From: a virus
Length of the DNA stretch: 46,566 nucleotides
Direction: 5' to 3' (one strand)
IMG/VR virus record: IMGVR_UViG_3300022602_000162
Coordinates: 1 to 46,566 of that record
Part shown: positions 17,734 to 26,614 of the stretch, piece after piece
Position numbering within the stretch: the first letter of the stretch is position 1
How the letters are laid out: every line of letters starts with the position of its first letter
Translations under genes and position numbers: made by a program
The notes under the pieces: generated by a model
The model's input: only the letters and a program-made list of their open reading frames with translations
What the model was told of the DNA's origin: nothing
Database searches by the model: none

Positions 17734-20700
17734 ATGGCAAAAGCACAGCTTAGACAATATATTTTTACACCAGTGGCTGGCGCCGGTACAATAGAAATAC
17801 CTGGAAAATATGATCTACAACAGTTTCTAGTAATTACAAATACCACACGAAACACAATACTTTATAATTTTGCAGATACAACTTATACTGGTACAACTGT
17901 TTCTTTTTTACGTGGTATTAACGATATTAGTTTCCCAGACGCATTAGATAACTCAGACGGTGTTACTATTATCACCTTGGCAGCAGGTACAACTACTGGC
18001 ATGGCATCAACTGATACACTACAGATATTGTATGAACAGCCATTTCAATATGTACGTAGTCCAGAAGTAGGAACCGATGCGTTTGAACGTCAACGTGTTG
18101 CTTCTCCGCAATCATTATTAGATGCTGACTTTGAGTATGGTATGCAACCGACTAAGTGGTTGACCATTAGTCAGCAACGTAGTGTTCCTGCAATCTATGA
18201 AATTCCAGGAACAGATTTAACAGTGACTGCCGCAACAACAGACGCAAGTTCTGGTGGCGGTGGACTAACTACATCAGAATCAGTTATTACAATTACCACT
18301 GCTAGTATTCACGGATATAGTGTAGGGCAGCCAATCACTATTAGAGGATTTAATAGTGCTTACACTGGCTATGATCGTGCTGAAGGATCTTTTGTTGTTT
18401 ATCAAATAATAAACTCAACATCGTTTACATACATAGCAAAAGGTAAAGTAGGTTTTACTAACGGTGATAATATTTGGACTTCGTTTATTCAACTTCGTCA
18501 GGGCGGGTTTTATAGTGGATCGAATATAAATGCAGTCCTTAATACAACAGCAACAGCAACTAGTGGTGTAACTTATCAAATTACACTTGGCTCAACTACT
18601 GGTATGACTCAAGGTAGTCCTATCACGTTTAATACTATCAATACCAATGCATTTGCAACCAACGCATCAACTGGTTATATTTCTGTTGGAACTACTGTTG
18701 GAATGGCAACCGGTATGCCTGTGACATTCTCTGGAGCACCATTCGGAGGATTATTAAATGGTGTCACATATTACATAACTGGTATTATCAACACCAGTAC
18801 GATTACTATAAGTCTTGCCAGCGGTGGGTCTAATTTTACACCTTCTGCTACGGTTAGTGGCGGTAACATGGCAGTTGTTGGAGGCGGCAACTTTGGCAAT
18901 CTAACTTCTGGTACACAATATTATATTTCAGGTATTAGCGGTAATCAAATTACAGTTAGTTTACAACAACAATATACTACAACAATTACTGGTACCAATG
19001 CGTTATCCAACGGAGTTTATTTTAGTAACTATATTTTAAATGGTGTATCTGTTGGCGGCACTACTAACATGGTAGTAGGTGAAACAGTCAGTATCAGTGG
19101 TACTACTATTGGTAACTTATTAGCTGGAACATATTACATTTATGCAATCTTAGACAGTAACTATGCACAATTAAGTCTTACTAGTCCAACCAGTTTAAAC
19201 GGACTAATACTAGCAACTCAAACTACTGCTGTGTATTCTGGTAGCCCAATGAACGTAACTGTTGGTACAAACGTAGTCTTAACTAACAGTACAGGATATT
19301 TGTGGGCGGTAGCTATTTCTCCTCCAACAATAACATATATTACACCTAGTTCTGTTGCCAGTTTTGCTGGAACAATTTCAGGAAAAGTTTTAACAGTTAG
19401 TTCTGTGACAAGCGGAGTTCTTGCTCCTGGACAAGGATTGTCTTCTGGTACTGCTACAGTTCCTAGTGCAACTTCTATCATTATTCAATTGACTCCTACC
19501 GGCGCAAGTCCTGTAGTAAGTCCAACTTTAACTGCTGGCGGAACAGCGGGTACATATAGTTTTACAGTAAACAGTCCTACAAATATTGTAGTTGGACAAA
19601 TTGTGTCAGGAACTGGTATTCCTAACTCAACATTTGTTACAGGCATTGTTGGTAGTGTTATTACTTTATCCAATGTGTTCAGTAGTGCTGGTTCAGGTAC
19701 TTATAATTTTTATACAGCATACCAGCAAGGTACTTATAGTATAAGTCAATCGGCCACAGTAGGATCTAGCAGTACATTTTCAGCTGTTAACGTCAATCCT
19801 ACCATTACAGTTAACACAACAAGTCCGCATGGATTTACTCCAGGTGAAACAATCAACGTTGTAGTAAATAGCGAAAACGGAACTAACAACAATACATTAG
19901 CAAATGGTCCTTTCTTCGTTGAGGCAGTAACAAGCCCTACAACATTTACATATACCGCTCGCGGTGCAGGAGTTATAACCGGTACAGTTTCTGCTCAAGT
20001 TTATGCTCGTCCTGATAGTTTTTATTCACATAGACCGTTCGACGGCGGAGTACAATTAGGTACAGGTGGCCCAGGTTATGCGGCACAGGCCATCCGTATG
20101 AGCAAGAAATACATACGTTATCAATCAGGTAAAGCAATTAACTTTAATACTGGTTTACTAATGGCACCAAATTACTTTGTACGTAGTGCAGTTGCTACAG
20201 GTCAAAATTATGCTACAGGGTTGTCAATCACTGTGGCTAATACTAACGGATCTGTTGTAATTACTAGCGGTACCTATGTACAAGGACAGGCATTAATAAT
20301 ATCAAACGTATCATTAAATGGTGCAGTGGGATTAACAGCCGGTACATACTATATTGCAGTTGGCGGTACTGGAACTAGTATTACACTAGCCAGTTCTTAT
20401 GCAAACGCTATGGCAGGAACAGCAATTACATCTGTTACCCAATCAGGGTCTCTGACTGCCACGGCTATATTAACTCCAGTATTAACTATCACAACTGACG
20501 ACGTAGATCACGGTTGTCAGCAAGGTACTAGTGTAACACTTAGTGGTATTATAACAACAGGATACAATGGTACATATACTGTAGTCAACATTATCGACGA
20601 ACGTACATTACAAGTATTAGCTAATCAAACGTTAGGTGCACCTACTGGATTAATTGGTGCCGCAATTGGCGATCCTTGTTTATTAAGTTTAAACAACTGG

Positions 20701-23142
20701 TATGGTGCAGTAGTGCGTTCAGGCACATACGACGAACAAAATGGAGTATTTTTCCAGTATGATGGCCAAGTGGTCAGCGTGGTCAAACGTTCTAGCACAT
20801 TCCAGTTAGCAGGTACTTTTTCTGTTGTGGTTGGTTCAGGACAAGTTATTGGAGTTAACACACGTTTTACAAGTCAGTTGTTTGTAGGCGACAAAATTGT
20901 TATACGTGGTATGAGTCATACCGTTATTCAAGTTATTAGCGATACTTTAATGTATATTAACCCTCAATGGCGTGGATACAGTAATGCACAGGGTATTAAA
21001 GGTACAAAAACTGTAGATCGTATTATTCCACAAAGTCAGTGGAACGTGGACCGTATGGACGGATCCAACAGCATATACAACCCAAGTGGTTATCAAATTA
21101 TTCCAACTAAAATGCAAATGGTGGCCATGCAATGGACATGGTATGGTGCTGGATTTATTGACTGGATGATGCGTGGTCCCGAGGGCAAATATGTAACTGT
21201 ACATCGTTTGCGTAACAACAACTTAAACAACGAAGCTTGGATGCGAGCAGGTAACATGCCGGTACGTTATGAAGTGCAAAATGAAGGCGCCCGTAGTTTT
21301 ATTGTTGGATCAAGTCCACTGGGTGTTAGCGATACAACTGTAACTGTATTTGATTCTACATATTTCCCACTGCCAACACTAACAGCCTGTACAATTTATA
21401 TTGACAATGAATTGATAACTTATAAAGGTAAAATTAATACACAAGCCACAGCTACCAGTGCAACGGGTAATACTGTAACAGTTGGTTCAACTACTAATAT
21501 GGCTGTAGGACAACCTATTGTGTTTATGAGTTACAACAGCAACACCAACAACTTAGGTAACATACAAGTCAACACTACATACTATGTAAACACAGTTATA
21601 GATGGTGCTACTATCACACTGGCCACTAGCCTAGCCAATGTGGGCGTAACTGTGATGACTCAAGTTAACGCCGCGGCCACTGGCACTGTTACATCGTTGA
21701 CCATTAATGCGTTGACAGGATTAACTCGAGCAGTTACTATAGTGCCATGGGCAAGTGGTGGTTATAGAACATTTACAGCAGGTGCAGCCGCAAGTCATGC
21801 AGTACAAACTGGTGTAGTATCGGTTAATGGTTGTGCCAGTCCTATTGTCAGTCACTGGGGCGCGGCATTTATTGAAGACGGCGGATTTGATGCAGACCGT
21901 TCATACATTTTCAACTATCAGGTTACCAACGTTCCGCTTACAACTAAGAAGACCACTGCGTTTGCTATTCGTCTAGCACCCAGTGTAAGTAATGCCTTGT
22001 CAGGCGATCTTGGAGCACGTGAACTCATTAACCGTGCTAGTTTCTTGCTACAACAGCTGGAATCATCATCTGGTTCAGGTGGTACTAACGCGGCCATTGT
22101 GGTTGAGGGTGTTATTAATCCTAGCAACTTCCCTGCTTTGACCAACGTCAGCTTTAACAGTTTAAATTCAGCAGTTAACCCAACTGGACAGCCAAGTTTC
22201 AGTCAAGTGGCATCTGGTACCAGTATTATTTTCAGTAATGCTGTCAACAACTATCTAGTATGTCCAATATATGTTTCGGCTGGCACTAGTGCTATACCTT
22301 TGATCGGTAATCCAACCAGTACAACAGTACAAGTGGGTGACGACGTTTATTTCCCAACCAGTACTGCATCACTGTATGGTTTGACCAAAGTTTCCAGTCT
22401 AGTATCAACTTCTGCTGGTATTACTGCCACTATATCTAACACAACAACCTGTAGTTTTACTGCCAACTTTGCCGGTAACGTTATGACTATTACCGCAGTG
22501 GGTTCAGGTACTGTTACAATAGGTATGTTGTTGACTGGTACTAGCTTGGGTTCAGGTACTTACATTACCAACAACATTACTGGTACAGGTTCTGGAGTTG
22601 GAACTTGGGGTGTATCAGTTACACAGACCATTGGTAACGTGACTGTGACAGGTACCGCAGTTATCATGACAGTAACAGGTACTCCAAGCGGTGTGGTTAC
22701 TGTGGGTAGTTTGTTGGCAGGTGGTAGTGTCAGTGCTAACACATATATTATTGCCAACGGATCAGGTACAGGCGGTGCAGGTACATACTATGTCAACGTA
22801 AGCCAAAATACAACCACAGCAACCACAGCAATTTACTATGGTATTACTATTAACCAAGTGTTGTTGGCTCCGGTTATTTTATACGGTGGTACTGGTACAA
22901 CAGTTCAGTGCAGTCGCGGTACATACGCACTGCCTGGCGAAACTGTGTTTTCCTACATTAACTCACCAGCCAACAAGGACGCATTGGATTTGAGTAACTT
23001 GAAAGAACTTACCAATACTCCAATTGGTGGACGTGGTACATATCCCAACGGGTGTGATACTTTGTTTATTAATGCTTATATTACACAGGGTGCTCCAATT
23101 TCAACCAACTTGGTTCTACGTTGGGGCGAAGCTCAAGCCTAA
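17734..23142 (+). CDS. Giant structural protein (1802 residues), probable tail fibre or tailspike
   Basis: The N-terminal ~110 residues form the domain shared with the 16463 protein. Residues ~180-820 and 1230-1330 contain many copies of a beta repeat with the pattern TTTGMxxGxPxTF...YYIxxI and VGTxVxL. A conserved island near residues 780-1150 (RPFDGGVQLGTGGPGY, MSKKYIRYQSGK, MQWTWYGAGFIDWMMRGPEGKYV) looks like a globular functional domain found in other phage structural proteins. The C-terminus has another conserved block (GARELINRASFLLQQLE). It has its own late promoter and terminator. Confidence 0.8.
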   Translation: MAKAQLRQYIFTPVAGAGTIEIPGKYDLQQFLVITNTTRNTILYNFADTTYTGTTVSFLRGINDISFPDALDNSDGVTIITLAAGTTTGMASTDTLQILYEQPFQYVRSPEVGTDAFERQRVASPQSLLDADFEYGMQPTKWLTISQQRSVPAIYEIPGTDLTVTAATTDASSGGGGLTTSESVITITTASIHGYSVGQPITIRGFNSAYTGYDRAEGSFVVYQIINSTSFTYIAKGKVGFTNGDNIWTSFIQLRQGGFYSGSNINAVLNTTATATSGVTYQITLGSTTGMTQGSPITFNTINTNAFATNASTGYISVGTTVGMATGMPVTFSGAPFGGLLNGVTYYITGIINTSTITISLASGGSNFTPSATVSGGNMAVVGGGNFGNLTSGTQYYISGISGNQITVSLQQQYTTTITGTNALSNGVYFSNYILNGVSVGGTTNMVVGETVSISGTTIGNLLAGTYYIYAILDSNYAQLSLTSPTSLNGLILATQTTAVYSGSPMNVTVGTNVVLTNSTGYLWAVAISPPTITYITPSSVASFAGTISGKVLTVSSVTSGVLAPGQGLSSGTATVPSATSIIIQLTPTGASPVVSPTLTAGGTAGTYSFTVNSPTNIVVGQIVSGTGIPNSTFVTGIVGSVITLSNVFSSAGSGTYNFYTAYQQGTYSISQSATVGSSSTFSAVNVNPTITVNTTSPHGFTPGETINVVVNSENGTNNNTLANGPFFVEAVTSPTTFTYTARGAGVITGTVSAQVYARPDSFYSHRPFDGGVQLGTGGPGYAAQAIRMSKKYIRYQSGKAINFNTGLLMAPNYFVRSAVATGQNYATGLSITVANTNGSVVITSGTYVQGQALIISNVSLNGAVGLTAGTYYIAVGGTGTSITLASSYANAMAGTAITSVTQSGSLTATAILTPVLTITTDDVDHGCQQGTSVTLSGIITTGYNGTYTVVNIIDERTLQVLANQTLGAPTGLIGAAIGDPCLLSLNNWYGAVVRSGTYDEQNGVFFQYDGQVVSVVKRSSTFQLAGTFSVVVGSGQVIGVNTRFTSQLFVGDKIVIRGMSHTVIQVISDTLMYINPQWRGYSNAQGIKGTKTVDRIIPQSQWNVDRMDGSNSIYNPSGYQIIPTKMQMVAMQWTWYGAGFIDWMMRGPEGKYVTVHRLRNNNLNNEAWMRAGNMPVRYEVQNEGARSFIVGSSPLGVSDTTVTVFDSTYFPLPTLTACTIYIDNELITYKGKINTQATATSATGNTVTVGSTTNMAVGQPIVFMSYNSNTNNLGNIQVNTTYYVNTVIDGATITLATSLANVGVTVMTQVNAAATGTVTSLTINALTGLTRAVTIVPWASGGYRTFTAGAAASHAVQTGVVSVNGCASPIVSHWGAAFIEDGGFDADRSYIFNYQVTNVPLTTKKTTAFAIRLAPSVSNALSGDLGARELINRASFLLQQLESSSGSGGTNAAIVVEGVINPSNFPALTNVSFNSLNSAVNPTGQPSFSQVASGTSIIFSNAVNNYLVCPIYVSAGTSAIPLIGNPTSTTVQVGDDVYFPTSTASLYGLTKVSSLVSTSAGITATISNTTTCSFTANFAGNVMTITAVGSGTVTIGMLLTGTSLGSGTYITNNITGTGSGVGTWGVSVTQTIGNVTVTGTAVIMTVTGTPSGVVTVGSLLAGGSVSANTYIIANGSGTGGAGTYYVNVSQNTTTATTAIYYGITINQVLLAPVILYGGTGTTVQCSRGTYALPGETVFSYINSPANKDALDLSNLKELTNTPIGGRGTYPNGCDTLFINAYITQGAPISTNLVLRWGEAQA

Positions 23143-23152
23143 TATGATAAAA

Positions 23153-23177
23153 AAGCACCATTCGTGGTGCTTTTTTT
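23153..23177 (+). terminator. Rho-independent terminator
   Basis: 8-bp stem (AAGCACCA / TGGTGCTT) closed by a TTCG tetraloop and followed by a run of T. Ends the giant gene transcript. Confidence 0.95.
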
Positions 23178-23185
23178 ATGGCTGG

Positions 23186-23193
23186 TGTAAATA
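23186..23193 (+). promoter_or_regulatory. T4-like late promoter
   Basis: TGTAAATA ending 5 bases before the ATG at 23199; implies a leaderless late mRNA. Confidence 0.45.
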
Positions 23194-23198
23194 TTTGT

Positions 23199-23453
23199 AT
23201 GTATGCTAACCCCAGGGATTACTTCCCAGACCAGCACAATTTTGAATTCATAGCTGATATTCAATGGCCAGGTACTCATGGCCAGCAATTAGATTGGATT
23301 ACGGGTGTAACCAGTATAGAACACTGGCTGTTAAACTACACAGGTCCCAAGCATCAGCGTTGGGCATGGCACTGGGCACAGGAGTGTTACCACGTGGGAG
23401 TGGCCTTCAAGTACGACAAACATCGTACACTGTTTTTACTTACCTGGACCTAG
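23199..23453 (+). CDS. Small protein of the WF-L-W family
   Basis: 84 residues. An upstream in-frame ATG at 23178 sits against the terminator T-run, so the ATG at 23199, just after a late -10 motif, is preferred. The C-terminus (AFKYDKHRTLFLLTW) has the same pattern as several small proteins at 42.9-46.0 kb: aromatic, short polar turn, then a phi-F-phi-L-x-W ending. Function unknown. Converges with the oxygenase gene with 18 bases of overlap. Confidence 0.65.
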   Translation: MYANPRDYFPDQHNFEFIADIQWPGTHGQQLDWITGVTSIEHWLLNYTGPKHQRWAWHWAQECYHVGVAFKYDKHRTLFLLTWT

Positions 23454-24035
23454 TTGCTGTTTGATCCACGCAGTACGGTCAAACCAAATGTTAAAGCTGA
23501 TGACCTTGCGTGTGTCGTCTGTTGTGTTTTTGGTAACGCCATGACGTAGCCATCCGGGAAACAGTAAAATCATACCTTCAACAGGACGCATTTCAAAACG
23601 ATCACCCAGATCTGTAAAAGCCAAACTGGTATGTTCTTGTCCAGGGCGTTCAAAGTAGATATTGCCATCATCCCCGGTGGTTTGATAGTAGTAGACTCCG
23701 GCAATGTCAGCAGTTCCATGATCATGACTGGCACTGAAATCATTCCTATTGTACTCAGCTAGCCAACTGGCACGATCATGAGCAATCACAGTGAAATCTA
23801 GCTCACGACAGTATTCAGCTAGATGATATTCAAGTTCAGCCGCAAACAAGTCCAGTTGAGCTGATGCTATAACGTCATCAAAGTAGGTAACAGTAGTGAT
23901 AGGATGTTGATCATCCAGCTCACCGGAATCAGCCCATGTGATTCGATTCTGTGCTTGCTCAAGTTCCTGGGCCAAACTGGCAGGATCGCTGGCACGGCTC
24001 ATGTATAGGGGAATGGGGAATAAGTTGTGTATCAT
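23436..24035 (-). CDS. 2OG-Fe(II) oxygenase (TIGR02466-like)
   Basis: 199 residues. Complete catalytic pattern: His104-Asp105-His106 in the ASHDHGTADIAGVYYY strand, distal His165 in GWLRHGV, and Arg176 before VISFNIWF. This is the third oxygenase-like gene here and the one closest to the family consensus. The longer frame starts upstream without a good start. The ATG at 24035 follows a TAAATA element by 5 bases, so late, leaderless expression is likely. Substrate unknown. Confidence 0.82.
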   Translation of the reverse strand: MIHNLFPIPLYMSRASDPASLAQELEQAQNRITWADSGELDDQHPITTVTYFDDVIASAQLDLFAAELEYHLAEYCRELDFTVIAHDRASWLAEYNRNDFSASHDHGTADIAGVYYYQTTGDDGNIYFERPGQEHTSLAFTDLGDRFEMRPVEGMILLFPGWLRHGVTKNTTDDTRKVISFNIWFDRTAWIKQQLGPGK

Positions 24036-24163
24036 GCAGATATTTAGCAGGCCATCAGGCCCGGCAGAAAATTTTATCGGCGAAGCTGAAAGCGGAAAAA
24101 TTTCCAGTAGCCTACGCGAAGCGTAGCGGACAACGCAAGTTCTGCTAGCTGTAGCCCTGTACG

Positions 24164-24171
24164 AATAAATA
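24164..24171 (+). promoter_or_regulatory. T4-like late promoter
   Basis: AATAAATA ending 4 bases before the ATG at 24176, with no Shine-Dalgarno; another leaderless-type arrangement. Confidence 0.5.
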
Positions 24172-24175
24172 CAGT

Positions 24176-25351
24176 ATGACGAAAAAAAGCCTAGATTCAA
24201 TCATAATGGAAGACTTCTTGTACCGTATATGGACCATAGAAGAACAAGCCCGCACCCTAGCTGAAAAGCGGAAGAGCCTACGCGGCAACAACCCCTGCTG
24301 GAAGGGCTATCATCCTGTGGGTACCAAAAAGAAAGGTGGTGCCACTGTGCCCAACTGTGTGCCCACAGAAGAAAACTATGTTGACAATCAAGACATGGGC
24401 ATGGGTGCAGAACGAGCACAGGATCAACGTATAATGGAAACAGCCGCATGGCAAAAGAGCTCAGGCAAGAACAAAAATGGCGGCCTTAACAAGAAAGGTG
24501 TTGCCAGCTATCGTGCGGAACATCCTGGATCAAAGTTACAAACTGCTGTAACTACCAAGCCCAGTAAATTAAAGAAAGGTTCAAAAGATGCCAAACGACG
24601 TGCCAGTTTCTGTGCTCGTATGACGGGTATGAAAAAGCACAATACCAGTGGTAAAACAGCTCATGATCCCAACAGTCGTATAAACAAGAGTCTACGTAAA
24701 TGGCACTGTGAAAGTCTACAAGAATTTGCTGTAACACCTGGAGATGACGATTACGATCAGTTTAAAAAGCTGGCTCGCATGTGGTATCAAGGCAGTGATC
24801 ATGTGCAACAGGCCATAGAACACACACTGGATCGCATGGGATGGGGTATTAGTGAAGTGGAAGATGGATCGGATCAAATACAGCTAGTACACCATGAAGA
24901 TGTCAATGGCGATGATGTCATAGTGTTTGATGCTCATGAGCTGGACGAACATGCAGACATGCAGTCAATTGTGGAAGGTTTGGGATTCAACTGGAGTCAG
25001 TTTGGTCCTACAATAAGTCGTTTGGCTGTAGAAGCTGCCAAGGGACAACTGCCCTCTGCCGCTATTACAGTATTGCAAAAAGCTGGTGAATATGCCAATT
25101 TACCCATGGTCAAATGGGGAGCCAGTATAGCCAGTGATTTAGAACAGTTGTGGACGATAGCAACAAGTCCAGCGGCACTGGCATTCTTTATGGCCACATA
25201 CACTTCAGGATTAAACCAAGGTGAAGATGCAGAGTTGGCTAGAATTAGAAGCCAAAATCAGCCAAAGAAAGAACACATTGGACAAACTATAGGATTTGAT
25301 TCAGGCGCTGGTAATTGGGCAGATACTGGTAGCCGTAATAAGCAGATGTAA
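24176..25351 (+). CDS. DUF6321-like protein, probable virion-associated
   Basis: 391 residues in three parts. Residues 38-63 hold a Cys-containing motif (CWKGYHPVGTKKKGG, VPNCVP). Residues ~92-175 form a strongly basic block (AWQKSSGKNKNGGLNKKG, KAKRRASFCARMTGM-like) that I recognise as the DUF6321 type seen in marine phages. Residues 190-350 are acidic then hydrophobic and helical. The basic block suggests DNA or membrane contact within the virion. Late promoter upstream. No enzymatic motif. Confidence 0.7.
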   Translation: MTKKSLDSIIMEDFLYRIWTIEEQARTLAEKRKSLRGNNPCWKGYHPVGTKKKGGATVPNCVPTEENYVDNQDMGMGAERAQDQRIMETAAWQKSSGKNKNGGLNKKGVASYRAEHPGSKLQTAVTTKPSKLKKGSKDAKRRASFCARMTGMKKHNTSGKTAHDPNSRINKSLRKWHCESLQEFAVTPGDDDYDQFKKLARMWYQGSDHVQQAIEHTLDRMGWGISEVEDGSDQIQLVHHEDVNGDDVIVFDAHELDEHADMQSIVEGLGFNWSQFGPTISRLAVEAAKGQLPSAAITVLQKAGEYANLPMVKWGASIASDLEQLWTIATSPAALAFFMATYTSGLNQGEDAELARIRSQNQPKKEHIGQTIGFDSGAGNWADTGSRNKQM

Positions 25352-25555
25352 CTATTGGCGAGTTCTAGCAACAATGCCAGCGATCAAGTGCTGAGCATGT
25401 GCGTTATTAGTGTTAATACGATCTATATCTTCCAAGGCCAATTCTAACTGTTCTATACGCTGTTGTTGCGTGTAGACACGATTACGCAGATTGGCACTGT
25501 CTAAGAGACTCATTATAGCGGTTATGATTCGGGAAATGACAACATGTGTATCCAT
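25352..25555 (-). CDS. Possible coiled-coil protein
   Basis: 67 residues, abutting the stop of the convergent gene. It is amphipathic helical (RIEQLELALEDIDRIN). No clear Shine-Dalgarno or consensus promoter is present upstream, only a TATATA stretch about 8 bases before the ATG. It may be a real small gene. Evidence is limited to an uninterrupted, sensible reading frame. Confidence 0.4.
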   Translation of the reverse strand: MDTHVVISRIITAIMSLLDSANLRNRVYTQQQRIEQLELALEDIDRINTNNAHAQHLIAGIVARTRQ

Positions 25556-25570
25556 AGTGTATATAGCCGA

Positions 25571-25624
25571 ATGGGTCCTACAGGATCAAAAAAATTGTGT
25601 GCGAAAAATTTTGTCCAGTACTTA
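25571..25624. repeat. Dispersed ~54-bp imperfect repeat, copy 1
   Basis: Matches 26292-26346 in its first 13 bases, its A-run, GCGAAAAATTT and the terminal AGTACTTA. Copy 2 encodes the end of the 25890 gene and its 3' UTR, so copy 1 may be a duplicated remnant. Confidence 0.7.
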
Positions 25625-25678
25625 GCGTTTTTACTGAGACTAAAATTAGCCTATTTTCATGTAATCTTTTAGTAATCT

Positions 25679-25686
25679 AGTAAATA
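25679..25686 (+). promoter_or_regulatory. T4-like late promoter for the 24-residue ORF
   Basis: AGTAAATA element 38 bases before an ATG that has a perfect Shine-Dalgarno. Confidence 0.45.
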
Positions 25687-25724
25687 CTTGTGCACAGAAC
25701 TTGAACTGTGTTTAAGGAGGTTTT

Positions 25725-25799
25725 ATGTATATGACATCACGATACTTAGATCACAAGCCTCAAACCAAGTTAATGCACAGTGAGAATCCACCAAACTAG
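25725..25799 (+). CDS. 24-residue microprotein with perfect Shine-Dalgarno
   Basis: Polar peptide beginning MYMTSRYLDH and ending SENPPN. AAGGAGG is 4 bases before the ATG, the best ribosome-binding site in the window. A late-type -10 lies upstream and a small terminator hairpin downstream (25851-25874). Function unknown; no membrane segment. Confidence 0.5.
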   Translation: MYMTSRYLDHKPQTKLMHSENPPN

Positions 25800-25850
25800 G
25801 GTGTTGAACAATCACTGTTGAAATTCTATACGGGACATGCCCGCAACCCT

Positions 25851-25874
25851 GGCCCTTCTGAGAGAGGGCCTTTT
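25851..25874 (+). terminator. Probable terminator
   Basis: 6-bp GC stem (GGCCCT / AGGGCC), 8-base loop, then TTTT. It would end the microprotein mRNA and lies just before the next late -10 motif. Confidence 0.55.
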
Positions 25875-25877
25875 CAT

Positions 25878-25885
25878 GATAAATA
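25878..25885 (+). promoter_or_regulatory. T4-like late promoter
   Basis: GATAAATA ending 4 bases before the ATG at 25890. Confidence 0.5.
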
Positions 25886-25889
25886 TCTT

Positions 25890-26318
25890 ATGCGTTTACG
25901 AGAATTTGCACAACAAGCTGATGTTAGAGCTATAGACAATGCTATTGACAAAGCGGCACAACCACCGGCAAAACCACTGGCAAAACCACCGGCAAAACCA
26001 CTGGCAAAAATGTCTCCTATTAATATAAACATACTCAAGTATCTGGCCAAGGGCGATTGGCGAGCCGCTATACTAGCAGGCGCAATAACTATGGCTCCCG
26101 AACTTAAACCATACCTAACACCTGAGCAAAACAAGGTACTCAAATATGCCGTAAATACATATGGTGCGGCGAACTTCTGGACAGGACTAAGCACATTTGC
26201 CAGTAGAATTGGAGTACCGTTCTTAAGTCTAGCAGGATGGAGCACAGACTTAAACAGCAATGAGCAAGAGTGGCTAGAACGCCGTCGCCAAATGGGTCCT
26301 ACAGTCCAAAAAAACTAG
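25890..26318 (+). CDS. Small late protein with PAKP repeats
   Basis: 142 residues from the ATG at 25890. The frame extends upstream to a TTG at 25818 through a terminator, so the later start is preferred. Residues ~24-41 are a tandem PPAKPLAK linker encoded by 24-bp DNA repeats. A helical domain follows (LKYLAKGDWRAAILAGAIT...). Function unknown. The architecture suggests a virion protein with a flexible linker. Confidence 0.6.
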   Translation: MRLREFAQQADVRAIDNAIDKAAQPPAKPLAKPPAKPLAKMSPININILKYLAKGDWRAAILAGAITMAPELKPYLTPEQNKVLKYAVNTYGAANFWTGLSTFASRIGVPFLSLAGWSTDLNSNEQEWLERRRQMGPTVQKN

Positions 26319-26346
26319 GCTCGCGAAAAATTTAAAAGAAGTACTT
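26292..26346. repeat. Dispersed ~54-bp imperfect repeat, copy 2
   Basis: Partner of 25571-25624; spans the 3' end of the 25890 gene. Confidence 0.7.
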
Positions 26347-26468
26347 ATAGTTTTAGAGGGGTGAAAATACTTCGGTACCCATGCAGTTTAGCTAGTTAAT
26401 AAATCATTTTGTATATATATGCCCCGCCCTGGTCAAATTCTTCTTCATCACACCGCCGACCTTGAGCC
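26347..26468. other. Gene-free stretch at the convergent boundary
   Basis: About 120 bases between the last late plus-strand gene and the terminator of the minus-strand early region. It holds a weak dyad (GGGT ... TACCC around 26358-26380) and an AT-rich TATATATAT at 26411-26420. I see no gene. Confidence 0.6.
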
Positions 26469-26519
26469 AAAAAAATCCCCAACATGACCGGGAGCGAATC
26501 GGATTTATCATGTTGGGGA
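26469..26519 (-). terminator. Terminator carrying an anti-Shine-Dalgarno loop (hairpin copy A)
   Basis: On the minus strand a 12-bp stem (TCCCCAACATGA and complement) encloses an asymmetric TAAAT bulge, a CCG/CGG stem and the nine-base loop ATTCGCTCC, and is followed by seven T. It ends the AAA ATPase transcript. The loop is complementary to the GGAGCGAA ribosome-binding site used by neighbouring early genes. Confidence 0.85.
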
Positions 26520-26529
26520 CCAACTGACT

Positions 26530-26555
26530 GCCTAGTGGGAGCGAATCACATCGGC
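26530..26555 (-). promoter_or_regulatory. Anti-Shine-Dalgarno RNA hairpin (copy C)
   Basis: Minus strand: GCC/GGC outer stem, small internal loop, GTG/CAC stem, loop ATTCGCTCC. It lies in the 3' UTR of the AAA ATPase gene, just 5' of copy A. Confidence 0.6.
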
Positions 26556-26614
26556 GTCTGTCTGCCGGAGCTGTTCTAGTATAGTAGTGCCCCGGCCTTA
26601 CTGTATGCTAGCCC

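Noticed and set aside
14498-22757. Long minus-strand Val/Pro/Leu-rich frames opposite the fibre genes
   Set aside because: They are shadows of Thr/Gly/Asn-rich plus-strand coding, with no ribosome-binding sites or promoters and a composition explained by the opposite strand.
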